Of a stretch of 64,000 nucleotides of DNA, positions 41,579 to 49,633 are shown piece by piece. The translations under genes were made by a program, and so were the position numbers. The stretch spans positions 23,349 to 87,348 of the forward strand of contig JAZSHX010000009.1 of NCBI GenBank assembly GCA_045533485.1, in the 5' to 3' direction. The notes below the pieces were generated by a model, which did no database searches, was not told the DNA's origin, and was given only the letters and a program-made list of their open reading frames with translations. This stretch comes from Scatosoma sp045533485 (GTDB lineage: Bacteria; Bacillota; Clostridia; Christensenellales; Borkfalkiaceae). Within the stretch, counting starts at the first letter, position 1. Each line of letters opens with the position of its first letter.

Positions 41579-42745
41579 TTATACCCTTTCAATCAAGATA
41601 CCGTCTTCAATCGACGTTTCGTAAAAGCTTGCCTTGTACCCGATTTGTTTTTCGTATTCCGCGGAAACGTTGGCAATAAATTGCTCCACCGCAGATTTTT
41701 CCACGATAGAAATGGTACAACCGCCAAAGCCTGCGCCGATCATACGCGAACCCAAGCAACCGTCTTGCGCGCGTGCCAAGCCCGAAAGCGTATCCAGCTC
41801 CTTACCCGTCACTTCATACAAATCACGCAAGCTGAAATGGCTTTGATTGAGCAGCTGTCCAAGCGCAACCAAATCGCCTGCCGTCAAAGCGCGCACCGCT
41901 TTTTGCACGCGATCGCATTCCATCACTACGTGTTCCGCGCGATTACGCACGATAGGCGAAAGCAAGTGCTTAACCTTATCAAACTCTTCTGCCGACAACT
42001 GCGCCAAGCAATCGATAGGTTTCACCGTGCGAATGATTTGCAACGCTTGTTCCACTTCGCCGCGGCGTTCATTGTATTTGCTTTCCACCAAATTGTGCGG
42101 CTTGTTGCAGTTTGCCACCACCAAACAGTATGCGCCAAGCTTTAAAGGCACGTATTCATACGCAAGCGTTGCGCAGTTGAGCAACACGGCATGATCTTTT
42201 TTCCCCATCGCCGAAGCAAACTGGTCCATAATGCCGCAATTTACGCCTGCGTATTTGTTTTCCGCGCGTTGCGCAAGCAACGCCACCTGCACCTTGTCGT
42301 AAGCGACGTCTGCATATTCGTAAAGCGCCACCGCCGTTGCCACTTCAATCGCGGCAGACGACGACAAGCCGCTACCAAAGGGAACCGTGCAATCGTAATA
42401 CAAATCGCACCCGACAAGCTCCACGCCTGCCTGTTGCATAAAGTACGCCACGCCTGCTTGGTAGTTACCGATTTTCAAATCACGGTAATTGTTTAGATTG
42501 TCAAGCTTTAGTTCAACAACGCCGTCAATGCCGCGAAACGCCATGCGTATCACGCTTGCGTTCGTCTTTTTGGCGTAGATATAACAGCGAAGATTGAGCG
42601 CGGCTGGAAATACCTTACCGCCGCAATAATCCACGTGTTCGCCGATTACGTTGATACGCCCTGCGGCGGAAAAAATATCCTGCGGTTTTTCGCCGAAAAT
42701 CTCCGTAAACGCCGCCACCGCTTGCGCCTTGTTTTTATTTTCCAT
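41579..42745 (-). CDS. galK: Galactokinase
   Basis: 388 residues, GHMP family. Motif 1 GRINVIGEHVDYCGG, motif 2 VPFGSGLSSSAAIEVA, MDQFAS, and motif 3 IGAGFGGCTISIV. It phosphorylates galactose at C1, the first Leloir step. A promoter with a GC-rich palindrome precedes it, and glpK follows. galT and galE are not in the window. Confidence 0.94.
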   Translation of the reverse strand: MENKNKAQAVAAFTEIFGEKPQDIFSAAGRINVIGEHVDYCGGKVFPAALNLRCYIYAKKTNASVIRMAFRGIDGVVELKLDNLNNYRDLKIGNYQAGVAYFMQQAGVELVGCDLYYDCTVPFGSGLSSSAAIEVATAVALYEYADVAYDKVQVALLAQRAENKYAGVNCGIMDQFASAMGKKDHAVLLNCATLAYEYVPLKLGAYCLVVANCNKPHNLVESKYNERRGEVEQALQIIRTVKPIDCLAQLSAEEFDKVKHLLSPIVRNRAEHVVMECDRVQKAVRALTAGDLVALGQLLNQSHFSLRDLYEVTGKELDTLSGLARAQDGCLGSRMIGAGFGGCTISIVEKSAVEQFIANVSAEYEKQIGYKASFYETSIEDGILIERV

Positions 42746-42784
42746 ATTCCTATTCTCCCACTACGTTCTCTCACGTATAGTATG

Positions 42785-42824
42785 ATTATACAACAACGCG
42801 CGCGATTTGTCAAGGCGCGCGCGT
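42785..42824 (-). promoter_or_regulatory. galK-glpK promoter with palindromic operator
   Basis: Minus-strand TTGACA (42808-42813), 17 bases, TATAAT (42785-42790). 9-base arms ACGCGCGCG/CGCGCGCGT (42796-42804 and 42816-42824) enclose the -35 hexamer. Confidence 0.75.
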
Positions 42825-42917
42825 GATGAAAGTGGGATTTTTTGCATTTTTATTTTTATCTCTTTTTAGGAAATTTTTCTCAATTTTTCTCTTCAAAAGA
42901 CAATTTCTGCGTTTGAC

Positions 42918-42927
42918 CGCATACCTG
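42918..42927 (+). repeat. Interspersed boundary motif, copy 5
   Basis: CGCATACCTG followed by CCCCC, in the gap between the cold-shock gene and the galK promoter. Confidence 0.55.
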
Positions 42928-43023
42928 CCCCCTTTGCTTTGCGCAAAAAAAGAAAACACCGCCCTGCAAACAGGACGGTTATTCTCTTGCTTATCGCATT
43001 ACGCTTTCAAAAAAACAAACCTA

Positions 43024-43236
43024 TTAAAGCGCCTGCACGTTCACCGCGCGCAGTTTTTCAGGGTTCTTCGGATCAGCTTCCGTTTCAAAAGTCACTTTTT
43101 GACCTTCTTTGAGACGTCTGTACCCTTCTGCGATAATCGCGGAGAAATGTACGAAAATATCATCGCCGCCTTCATCGTTGGCGATAAAGCCATACCCTTT
43201 TTCCGCATTGAACCACTTAACAGTCCCTTGCATCAT
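43024..43236 (-). CDS. cspA: Cold-shock domain protein
   Basis: A 70-residue CSD protein: QGTVKWFNAEKGYGFIAND holds RNP1 (KGYGFI), GDDIFVHFSAI holds RNP2 (IFVHF), and VTFETEADPKNPEKLRAVNV completes the barrel. It binds single-stranded RNA/DNA as an RNA chaperone. TAAGGAGG precedes the ATGATG start. A ~110-base leader between promoter and start fits post-transcriptional cold control. Confidence 0.93.
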   Translation of the reverse strand: MMQGTVKWFNAEKGYGFIANDEGGDDIFVHFSAIIAEGYRRLKEGQKVTFETEADPKNPEKLRAVNVQAL

Positions 43237-43343
43237 CTTTTCCTCCTTAAAGTTTTGCCACCGACAAAACCGCGACTCGCAACCGAGCCAAACCTACACA
43301 ACCGAGCGCGAAGAACCCGCGCGATTTTCATCCGTTCGTAGAT

Positions 43344-43372
43344 AGTATAACACAATTTTTTTTCACTTGCAA
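43344..43372 (-). promoter_or_regulatory. Promoter of the cold-shock gene
   Basis: Minus-strand TTGCAA, 17 bases, TATACT, about 110 bases before the start. The intervening leader (43237-43337) shows no gene. Confidence 0.7.
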
Positions 43373-43482
43373 TAATTTTCACACAACTTTCACACAAAAA
43401 ATGCATTTTTTGTATTCTTTTTAGCGTTTTTTTGTTAAAATTTCCATTTTTTCACTTTTTCAACTTTTTTAAAGGTTTTCCA

Positions 43483-43511
43483 TTGACTTTCCAAGATACC
43501 TATGTTATAAT
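43483..43511 (+). promoter_or_regulatory. Promoter of uppP
   Basis: TTGACT, 17 bases, TATAAT, 59 bases ahead of the uppP ATG. The AT-rich stretch 43373-43482 between the two divergent promoters holds nothing recognisable. Confidence 0.8.
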
Positions 43512-43570
43512 TTTTTCGTGTGTGCGTCCGTATAATAATATAGCGTTATTCAACGCAAAAGGAGCGGAAA

Positions 43571-44449
43571 ATGCAATTTTGGGAAATTATCAAAGTTATT
43601 TTGCTTGGTATGATTGAAGGTATTACCGAATGGTTGCCTATATCCAGCACAGGGCATATGTTGCTTTTTGACGCAGTGCCCGCTTTTACGCTTAAAGCAA
43701 GCGACGCGTTTAAGGAATTATTTTTCGTCGTCATTCAGCTTGGCGCAATTTTAGCCGTCGTCGTGCTGTTTTTTCAGCAACTTTTTCCGTGGAAAAAGCA
43801 AACGGCATCCACCGAAGCAAACGGGGAAATGCACAAAATCGTCACCGATAAAGGCATTTTGAATTTATGGGGCAAGGTGCTGGTCGCGTGTGTGCCGGCA
43901 GGCGTTATCGGCGTATTGTTCGACGACTTTTTGGAAGCGCATTTACACACACCGCTTGTTATCGCCTTGACCTTAATTATCTACGGCGTAGCGTTTATCT
44001 TGGTGGAAAACACCTATAAAAACAAAACGCTCCCTATCGCTTCCACCGACGGTATTTCGTATAAACATGCGCTGATCATCGGCGCGTTTCAAGTGCTTTC
44101 GCTTATCCCCGGAACGTCGCGTTCGGGCGCAACCATTTTGGGCGCACTCCTTATCGGCGTCGACCGCCCTGCAGGCGCGCAGTTTACGTTCTTTTTAGCA
44201 ATTCCCGTTATGGCAGGAGCAAGCGCCATTAAGCTTTTGAAATTCTTTTTAGACGGCGCAAGTATGTCGGGCGTGGAAATCGGCTATCTCGCTATCGGTT
44301 GTTTCGTTGCATTCGCCGTTTCCTTGCTTGCCATTAAATTTTTAATGAATTTCGTTAAAAAGCACGATTTTAAGGTGTTTGGCTGGTACAGAATTGCACT
44401 TGGCGTTATCGTTATCGCCACCCTTGTTATACCGCCGTTTTTTGCATAA
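43571..44449 (+). CDS. uppP: Undecaprenyl-diphosphatase UppP/BacA
   Basis: 292 residues, multi-pass membrane protein. The two active-site motifs are EGITEWLPISSTGHMLL near the N-terminus and LIPGTSRSGATILGALLIG near residue 180. It regenerates undecaprenyl phosphate for peptidoglycan and teichoic acid synthesis and gives bacitracin tolerance. AAAGGAGCGG precedes the ATG. Confidence 0.95.
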   Translation: MQFWEIIKVILLGMIEGITEWLPISSTGHMLLFDAVPAFTLKASDAFKELFFVVIQLGAILAVVVLFFQQLFPWKKQTASTEANGEMHKIVTDKGILNLWGKVLVACVPAGVIGVLFDDFLEAHLHTPLVIALTLIIYGVAFILVENTYKNKTLPIASTDGISYKHALIIGAFQVLSLIPGTSRSGATILGALLIGVDRPAGAQFTFFLAIPVMAGASAIKLLKFFLDGASMSGVEIGYLAIGCFVAFAVSLLAIKFLMNFVKKHDFKVFGWYRIALGVIVIATLVIPPFFA

Positions 44450-44457
44450 CAAGCAGG

Positions 44458-44467
44458 CAGGTATGCG
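44458..44467 (-). repeat. Interspersed boundary motif, copy 6
   Basis: CAGGTATGCG on the plus strand, nine bases after the uppP stop. Confidence 0.55.
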
Positions 44468-44506
44468 TTGAATTAAAAAACAAAAGACAATAGGAGCGTT
44501 ATTGTT

Positions 44507-45613
44507 ATGTTTAATATTGAAGAAATCGACAAAAATTTTCAAGCTGCGCCTATCCCCCAAAAGGACGTCGTTTGGTACGACGTTTTAGAGCAACCGTTCT
44601 CTGTACACGGCGTATATTATCAACAGCCGCAAGCGGAAAACGAAATGGGGTTTTTCACGCGTATGCCCAAGGACGTTGCCAAGGAAGTCAACCCCGGGGT
44701 ATACGGGCTTTGCCACATGACCACGGGCGGCAGAGTGCGTTTTATGACCAACTCCCCTTACGTAGCCATCAAGTGCGTTTCGTATGCAAGCAATCCGCAT
44801 AGAAATTGCAACTTTGTAGGTACGCACGGTTTTGGGGTTTATGCAAACGACGTATACCGCGGCGTTATCGCACCTGCAAGCGTACTGCCCCAAAACGTCG
44901 TAGACGGTTTATATGCCTTTGAAGGCGTTTGCGGTTTACCTACGCAATGCTTAGAAGAAGTGTGTCTTACTATGCCCTTATATAACGGCATTAAAAAGTT
45001 ATACATAGGTCTTAAAGAAGGCAGTTCCTTACAAGTTGCGCCTGCTTATCAGTACCCCAAAAACGTGGTATTTTACGGCAGCTCCATCACGCAGGGCGGA
45101 TGCGCGGCGCATTCGGGTAACGATTACGAATATATGCTTTCGCGTTGGCTGAACACCGATTTCATCAACCTTGGTTTTTCCGGTAGCGGAAAGGGCGAGC
45201 AAACGATTGCCGATTATATCGCAGGGCTTGAAAATATGTCCGTGCTTGTGATGGATTACGATTATAACGCGCCCGACGCGGAATATTTAAGACAAACGCA
45301 TTATCCTTTCTATGAAACGGTTAGAAAAGCGCACCCGAAAATGCCCATTATCTTCGTCTCCAACGCAAATATCGAATATTTACGCGGCGGAGAAGAACGC
45401 CGTGCCGTTATCCAAGAAACCTACAAGCGCGCAAGGAAAAACGGCGACAAAAACGTTTGGTTTGTCGACGGTAAAACTATTTACGGCAAAAGCGGTTTAG
45501 GCGGCAGAGATTTGTGCACAGTCGATTGTATTCATCCCAACGATTTGGGTATGTACCGTATCGCAAAAGCTGTATATCCTGCCTTGAAAAAAGCATTAAA
45601 AAAGAGCAAATGA
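44507..45613 (+). CDS. SGNH/GDSL-type hydrolase with N-terminal jelly-roll domain
   Basis: 368 residues. Residues 1-~180 form a beta-rich domain of the type that precedes CE2-like esterases. The SGNH core follows: VVFYGSSITQGG (nucleophile Ser), NLGFSGSGKGEQ (Gly block), VSNANIEY near the Asn block, and DCIHPNDLGM (catalytic Asp and His). No signal peptide, so it is intracellular. It would deacylate sugars or related esters; the nearby GH28 operon makes a plant-polysaccharide-derived substrate plausible but this is inference. Confidence 0.85.
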   Translation: MFNIEEIDKNFQAAPIPQKDVVWYDVLEQPFSVHGVYYQQPQAENEMGFFTRMPKDVAKEVNPGVYGLCHMTTGGRVRFMTNSPYVAIKCVSYASNPHRNCNFVGTHGFGVYANDVYRGVIAPASVLPQNVVDGLYAFEGVCGLPTQCLEEVCLTMPLYNGIKKLYIGLKEGSSLQVAPAYQYPKNVVFYGSSITQGGCAAHSGNDYEYMLSRWLNTDFINLGFSGSGKGEQTIADYIAGLENMSVLVMDYDYNAPDAEYLRQTHYPFYETVRKAHPKMPIIFVSNANIEYLRGGEERRAVIQETYKRARKNGDKNVWFVDGKTIYGKSGLGGRDLCTVDCIHPNDLGMYRIAKAVYPALKKALKKSK

Positions 45614-45622
45614 TGCGTTAAT

Positions 45623-45632
45623 CGCATACATG
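45623..45632 (+). repeat. Interspersed boundary motif, copy 7 (variant)
   Basis: CGCATACATG followed by CCCC, nine bases after the SGNH hydrolase stop; one base differs from the core. Confidence 0.45.
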
Positions 45633-45657
45633 CCCCTTGCATTTAACAAAAAAAATC

Positions 45658-45688
45658 GTTCGCAAGCAAGTGCTTGCGAACTTTTTTT
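45658..45688. terminator. Bidirectional terminator
   Basis: A GTTCGCAAGCA/TGCTTGCGAAC stem with A tract upstream and T tract downstream, between convergent genes. Confidence 0.9.
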
Positions 45689-46625
45689 ACGCCTTTGTTT
45701 GTAATTTCTTCAACACCTTTTTACAATCCAAAACGCCTTTGCCTGCGGACGTTATTTTTCTCTGCTTCATCCATTTCACGTAAAATTTTTGTATCGCCGT
45801 ATCACAAGGCAACGCATCCAAAGGATAACCGTCTACATACTCTTTATTGAACACGCGCAGGAAAATTTCCGTATAGTCGGGATATTCCAAGCACTCATAT
45901 ACGTCGAAATCATCGGCAAATTTGCGGATATTAGATTTCTCGCTTAAAGCCACCTTATTAACGGGCGATAACAACCAGCTTTTACACCAAAAAGCAGGCG
46001 CTTCCACTCCACGGTATTGCTTAAAAAACGAAATCGCTTGACCGTAGGATTGCAACACTTCGCCATATACAAGCGGTTCACCGCTTGGAATATGCGTGTC
46101 TATCACCAAAGTATCGGCGTGCAACACCAGCCCGTCTTTTTCATATTCCGCCCCAAAAGAGCGCAAGCAAAACTCCAACCTACCCAAACGGAACACGTTC
46201 ATGCGGAACAGGTTAAAAAACCAACGGATAGCAAAAATCCCCCAAATGCCTTTCACTTGTTTACATTCCAGACATTTAATTTTCAAATCCCCTGCCGTCG
46301 CTTCCCAAACGTCCTGCTCTACGCCATTTTCTAAATAATACGCCTTTAATTTTTGCGTCAACAGCATATAAAACACAGCCTGCAAGGCAAATACATTCAC
46401 GCAAAGCTTTCGCGATAATACTTCTATTTCCTGCGCCAGCAACGCAAAATCGCACAGCATATTTTCTTCGTATACCCCGACCAAACGGAAAAATATTTCA
46501 CGCTCTTCTTGTCCTGCGCAAACCGTATCATACGTTTCCAACAAAGCAGTTATCGCTTCTTGCGGATACGCAAACGCACGCAAAAAATCTTGTAAATACC
46601 GCCTTCTTTCTTCGACGTTTTGCAT
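45687..46625 (-). CDS. Acyltransferase domain protein (NAT_N/GNAT_C type)
   Basis: 312 residues. An N-terminal helical half and a C-terminal half with FRMNVFRLGRLEFCLRSF, VIDTHIPSGEPL, YGQAISFFKQY and FWCKSWLLSP are the pattern of proteins annotated with paired N-acyltransferase N- and C-terminal domains. Their substrate is unknown. It is the last gene of the operon with a GH28 glycosidase and a Gfo/Idh/MocA oxidoreductase, suggesting processing of an unusual sugar. The family assignment is from memory of the domain layout. Confidence 0.72.
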   Translation of the reverse strand: MQNVEERRRYLQDFLRAFAYPQEAITALLETYDTVCAGQEEREIFFRLVGVYEENMLCDFALLAQEIEVLSRKLCVNVFALQAVFYMLLTQKLKAYYLENGVEQDVWEATAGDLKIKCLECKQVKGIWGIFAIRWFFNLFRMNVFRLGRLEFCLRSFGAEYEKDGLVLHADTLVIDTHIPSGEPLVYGEVLQSYGQAISFFKQYRGVEAPAFWCKSWLLSPVNKVALSEKSNIRKFADDFDVYECLEYPDYTEIFLRVFNKEYVDGYPLDALPCDTAIQKFYVKWMKQRKITSAGKGVLDCKKVLKKLQTKA

Positions 46626-46634
46626 AACATCTCC

Positions 46635-47924
46635 TTAAAAGCGAACTACTTTTCCTGTTTTTTGCGCTTCTATTGCCTTAAATACGGCACAGTGACTACG
46701 GGTAGAATCGCCCAGCGTCGCGCACGAAACAGAGCAAATATTCCTGTTTAAATATTCCAAAAAATCGTACACAAGCTTTTTATCACCGCCGCCATGACCG
46801 CCCGTTGCGCCCACCTTATCGCCTTTATCCCCAACAAGAAATTCCTGTTCTTCATACATATTCGGCGACGTCGGCACAGCTTTTCTTAAAACGTAACGGG
46901 AATCTTCAAACGTGCCTTTGATTTCCCCTTTCGTGCCGACGATATGGATATTGCGTTCCGCTTTCGCCGCACCGCCAACCATATTAAACGTAGCGGTTGC
47001 ACCGTTATCGAAGCGGTAAATAATCGATTGATGATCCACGTTTCCATCTCGATCAAAATTCCAAACGCAAGTGCCGTAAGGATTATCCGTTTCCAGCGAT
47101 TGCCGCATACGTTCTTCCGTCACTTCGCCTTCCTTTTCCAAGCATTTCCACACGTACTGTTTCCAACGTTTCGGCGGTAAATAATTGTTTTTCGCAGAAA
47201 AAATACAAGTGTCTACGTACGGGCAATCCGCCATACAACGCGTACCTGCCCCCTGCGGTTTGTTATGTTTGCCAAATTGCATATCGTCACCAAAGCTTGC
47301 CACAGCCACGGGAAGCTGCGGTTGCATCATCCAAAGCATAATGTCAATATCGTGACAACACTTAGCCAAAATCATCGGTGCAAAGCACAGCTTTTCCGAA
47401 CGCCATTTCCCACGTACGTACGCAACGGCAATATGATGATAACTCACGTGTTCGCACATTTCAATGGAGATAATATCCCCCACGTCATCTTGCAAAACGT
47501 GCTCTTTAATCGCTTGGTAAAAATCCGTGTATCGAAGCACGTGCCCGATCACTACCTTATTGCGGTTACGCACCGCCACGTCAACCAGCCGCCGCATTTC
47601 CGCTTCGTTGACGGCATAGGGTTTTTCCAAAAGTAAGTCATACCCTTTTTCCAACACGGGAATAGACGTAGGTACGTGTAAGTGATCCATCGTTCCGTTA
47701 ATAACGGCGTCGGCAAATTTTTCACGCGCCACGAACGCTTCCACGTTTTCAAAACAGTTGCTTTCGTCTACGTTGAACCGCGCGCGCATAAGCTCTCTGC
47801 GCACGGGATCGGGATCTACTATACCCACCACTTGCATTTTTTCAGGCGCAACCAACGCAACCGAACCGTAAATATTCGCTCTATTCCCTGCGCCAACCAG
47901 CACCACTTTGATTTGTCTATCCAC
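46635..47924 (-). CDS. Gfo/Idh/MocA family oxidoreductase
   Basis: 429 residues. IKVVLVGAGNRANIYG is the NAD-binding loop. LLLEKPYAVNEAEM carries the canonical EKP lysine motif. The CRYxH-like segment of a catalytic domain and GGHGGGDKKLVYDFLEYL follow. A Cys-rich patch (CMADCPYVDTCIF) near residue 235 resembles a metal-binding insertion. Likely oxidises or reduces a uronate or related sugar. It is placed ten bases before the acyltransferase gene and five bases after the GH28 stop. Confidence 0.88.
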   Translation of the reverse strand: MDRQIKVVLVGAGNRANIYGSVALVAPEKMQVVGIVDPDPVRRELMRARFNVDESNCFENVEAFVAREKFADAVINGTMDHLHVPTSIPVLEKGYDLLLEKPYAVNEAEMRRLVDVAVRNRNKVVIGHVLRYTDFYQAIKEHVLQDDVGDIISIEMCEHVSYHHIAVAYVRGKWRSEKLCFAPMILAKCCHDIDIMLWMMQPQLPVAVASFGDDMQFGKHNKPQGAGTRCMADCPYVDTCIFSAKNNYLPPKRWKQYVWKCLEKEGEVTEERMRQSLETDNPYGTCVWNFDRDGNVDHQSIIYRFDNGATATFNMVGGAAKAERNIHIVGTKGEIKGTFEDSRYVLRKAVPTSPNMYEEQEFLVGDKGDKVGATGGHGGGDKKLVYDFLEYLNRNICSVSCATLGDSTRSHCAVFKAIEAQKTGKVVRF

Positions 47925-47928
47925 GCTT

Positions 47929-49497
47929 TTACGCTCCTTCCTTTGTTTCGTCGTCCGTTACCGTTACGTTTTGACAATGATTTTGTATAATTTCTTCCCC
48001 GACAACGCCCTGCAAACGCGCGTTATGTAAATTGACGTTTTTCACGTTATCGAAATACCAACCTGCTTTACAATACGTTTTCCAAACCGTTTGCATAGCA
48101 GGCCGCCCTTCCTGTGCTTCTTCCTTAAAGGACACCGACACGTTTTCTATCGTTACGCTTTCAATCGGCATTTCCACAAGCCCGTCAAAATATCCTGCGG
48201 CGTACTCTGCGTCCACGCAAACCATATTTTTGAAGGTAAACGCGCCAAAATACGGCGTACCGTCATCCACAGGCCATTTTTCCCTTGACCAAACGTATTC
48301 CGTGTTTCCGTCGGGATCGCAGTTGTAATACATATTGATAACCAGTGGCGCTTTGACGTTTTCCATGCGGATATTGTCAAATTCTACGCCGTCAATGACG
48401 GCGTATTTACCGCGACCGCGGCGCGTTTTGATGCGCAATCCCCTGTCCGTGCCTTGGAATAAACACTGCGACACCGTCAAATCACGGATACCGCCGCTCA
48501 TTTCACTGCCTAGCACGATTGCGCCGTGCCCGTCGCGCATCAAACAGTTGCGGATCACCGTGTTTTCCGTCGGCGTTTGATAATACATCCCCACGTGCAT
48601 TTTTCCTGCCTTTAACGCAATGCAATCGTCTCCCGTGGAAATTTCACAGCCGATAATTTCTATGTTCTTACAACATTCAGGATCAATCCCGTCCGTGTTA
48701 TGGGAATCGGCAGGCGCTGTGATTTTAATATTGTAAAATCCTAAATTTTCACAAAAGAAAGGGTGTACGCTCCAAGACGGCGAATTGCAGCCGTGTATGC
48801 CGTGTAATGCAATGTTTTTACAATCGTTGAAGAAAAACAAGCGCGGCCGACCTGCGCCTTTACGCTTCCCGTCACGAATTACTTTCTTTTTCCACCAGCC
48901 CGATTTTTGCGAATTTGCGTCAATCACGCCTTCGCCGATAATTTGGAAATTGTTTGCACGATACGCGTTGATAAACGCACCGCGAGAAGAAAGCAGATTG
49001 CCTTCCCAAATCATAATCGGGATTTCCTTATCCGCTTCGTCCTTTATTAAAGCAGGATATTGCAAATACCGCTTTTTGTCGCATATTCCCAACAGCGTTG
49101 CGCCCTTGGCAAGCTCCAAAGTGATATTGTCGCGCATAAACAACGGTGCAACGACGTACTTCCCTGCCGGCACGTACACTCTACCCCCGTCGGGACAAGC
49201 AAAAATACACGTTTGTATCGCCATCGTATCGTCCGTTTTTCCATCGCCCTTTGCGCCGTTTTTGCTAACGTTTATCATACAGGTTTCCGCTTTCGTGCGA
49301 AAGCAAACGCACTCTTTCCCTGCCTTCACTTCGTACATGGTATCGGGTTTTAAGTTAAAAAGCGAAAAAACGTTCTCCGTTTTCTCCCCGATATTTTCCC
49401 CGTTTACCGCCACTTCAAACGCCGTCGAAGCGTAATACGGCAACGTGTTTTCCATTTCCAAGCAAACGCTTGTAGACGAAAGAAACACTATACGCAT
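47929..49497 (-). CDS. Glycoside hydrolase family 28 (polygalacturonase-like)
   Basis: 522 residues. After an N-terminal Fn3-like region, the right-handed beta-helix begins at VSKNGAKGDGKTDDTMAIQ (typical of GH28). The catalytic motifs are NTDGID, STGDDCIALKAG, DGHGAIVLGSEMSGG and GLRIKTRRGRG, giving the Asp triad, His and the RIK substrate-binding residues. No signal peptide is present, so it probably acts on imported oligogalacturonides or related oligosaccharides in the cytoplasm. It is the first gene of its operon. Confidence 0.93.
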   Translation of the reverse strand: MRIVFLSSTSVCLEMENTLPYYASTAFEVAVNGENIGEKTENVFSLFNLKPDTMYEVKAGKECVCFRTKAETCMINVSKNGAKGDGKTDDTMAIQTCIFACPDGGRVYVPAGKYVVAPLFMRDNITLELAKGATLLGICDKKRYLQYPALIKDEADKEIPIMIWEGNLLSSRGAFINAYRANNFQIIGEGVIDANSQKSGWWKKKVIRDGKRKGAGRPRLFFFNDCKNIALHGIHGCNSPSWSVHPFFCENLGFYNIKITAPADSHNTDGIDPECCKNIEIIGCEISTGDDCIALKAGKMHVGMYYQTPTENTVIRNCLMRDGHGAIVLGSEMSGGIRDLTVSQCLFQGTDRGLRIKTRRGRGKYAVIDGVEFDNIRMENVKAPLVINMYYNCDPDGNTEYVWSREKWPVDDGTPYFGAFTFKNMVCVDAEYAAGYFDGLVEMPIESVTIENVSVSFKEEAQEGRPAMQTVWKTYCKAGWYFDNVKNVNLHNARLQGVVGEEIIQNHCQNVTVTDDETKEGA

Positions 49498-49525
49498 TTT
49501 TTTTCTCCTAGTTTTTCTTGTTCCT

Positions 49526-49554
49526 ATTATACCGCGTTAGGATTTGTATGTCAA
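49526..49554 (-). promoter_or_regulatory. Promoter of the GH28 operon
   Basis: Minus-strand TTGACA, 17 bases, TATAAT, 29 bases before the start. Confidence 0.85.
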
Positions 49555-49597
49555 TACTATATTTTGCAAAAAAACATACAATATCTTGCAACAAAAT

Positions 49598-49624
49598 AAG
49601 GACGGCGCAAAACCGTCCTTTTTT
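49598..49624. terminator. Terminator of the nucleoside operon
   Basis: An AAGGACGG/CCGTCCTT stem 10 bases after the pdp stop, with a T run on the plus strand and an ATTTT tract on the minus. Confidence 0.75.
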
Positions 49625-49633
49625 ATGCTTTAG

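Noticed and set aside
47232..47244. Further copy of the CATACCTG-type motif (CGTACCTGCCCC) at 47232
   Set aside because: Lies inside the Gfo/Idh/MocA coding sequence and differs in the core, so it is counted as chance.
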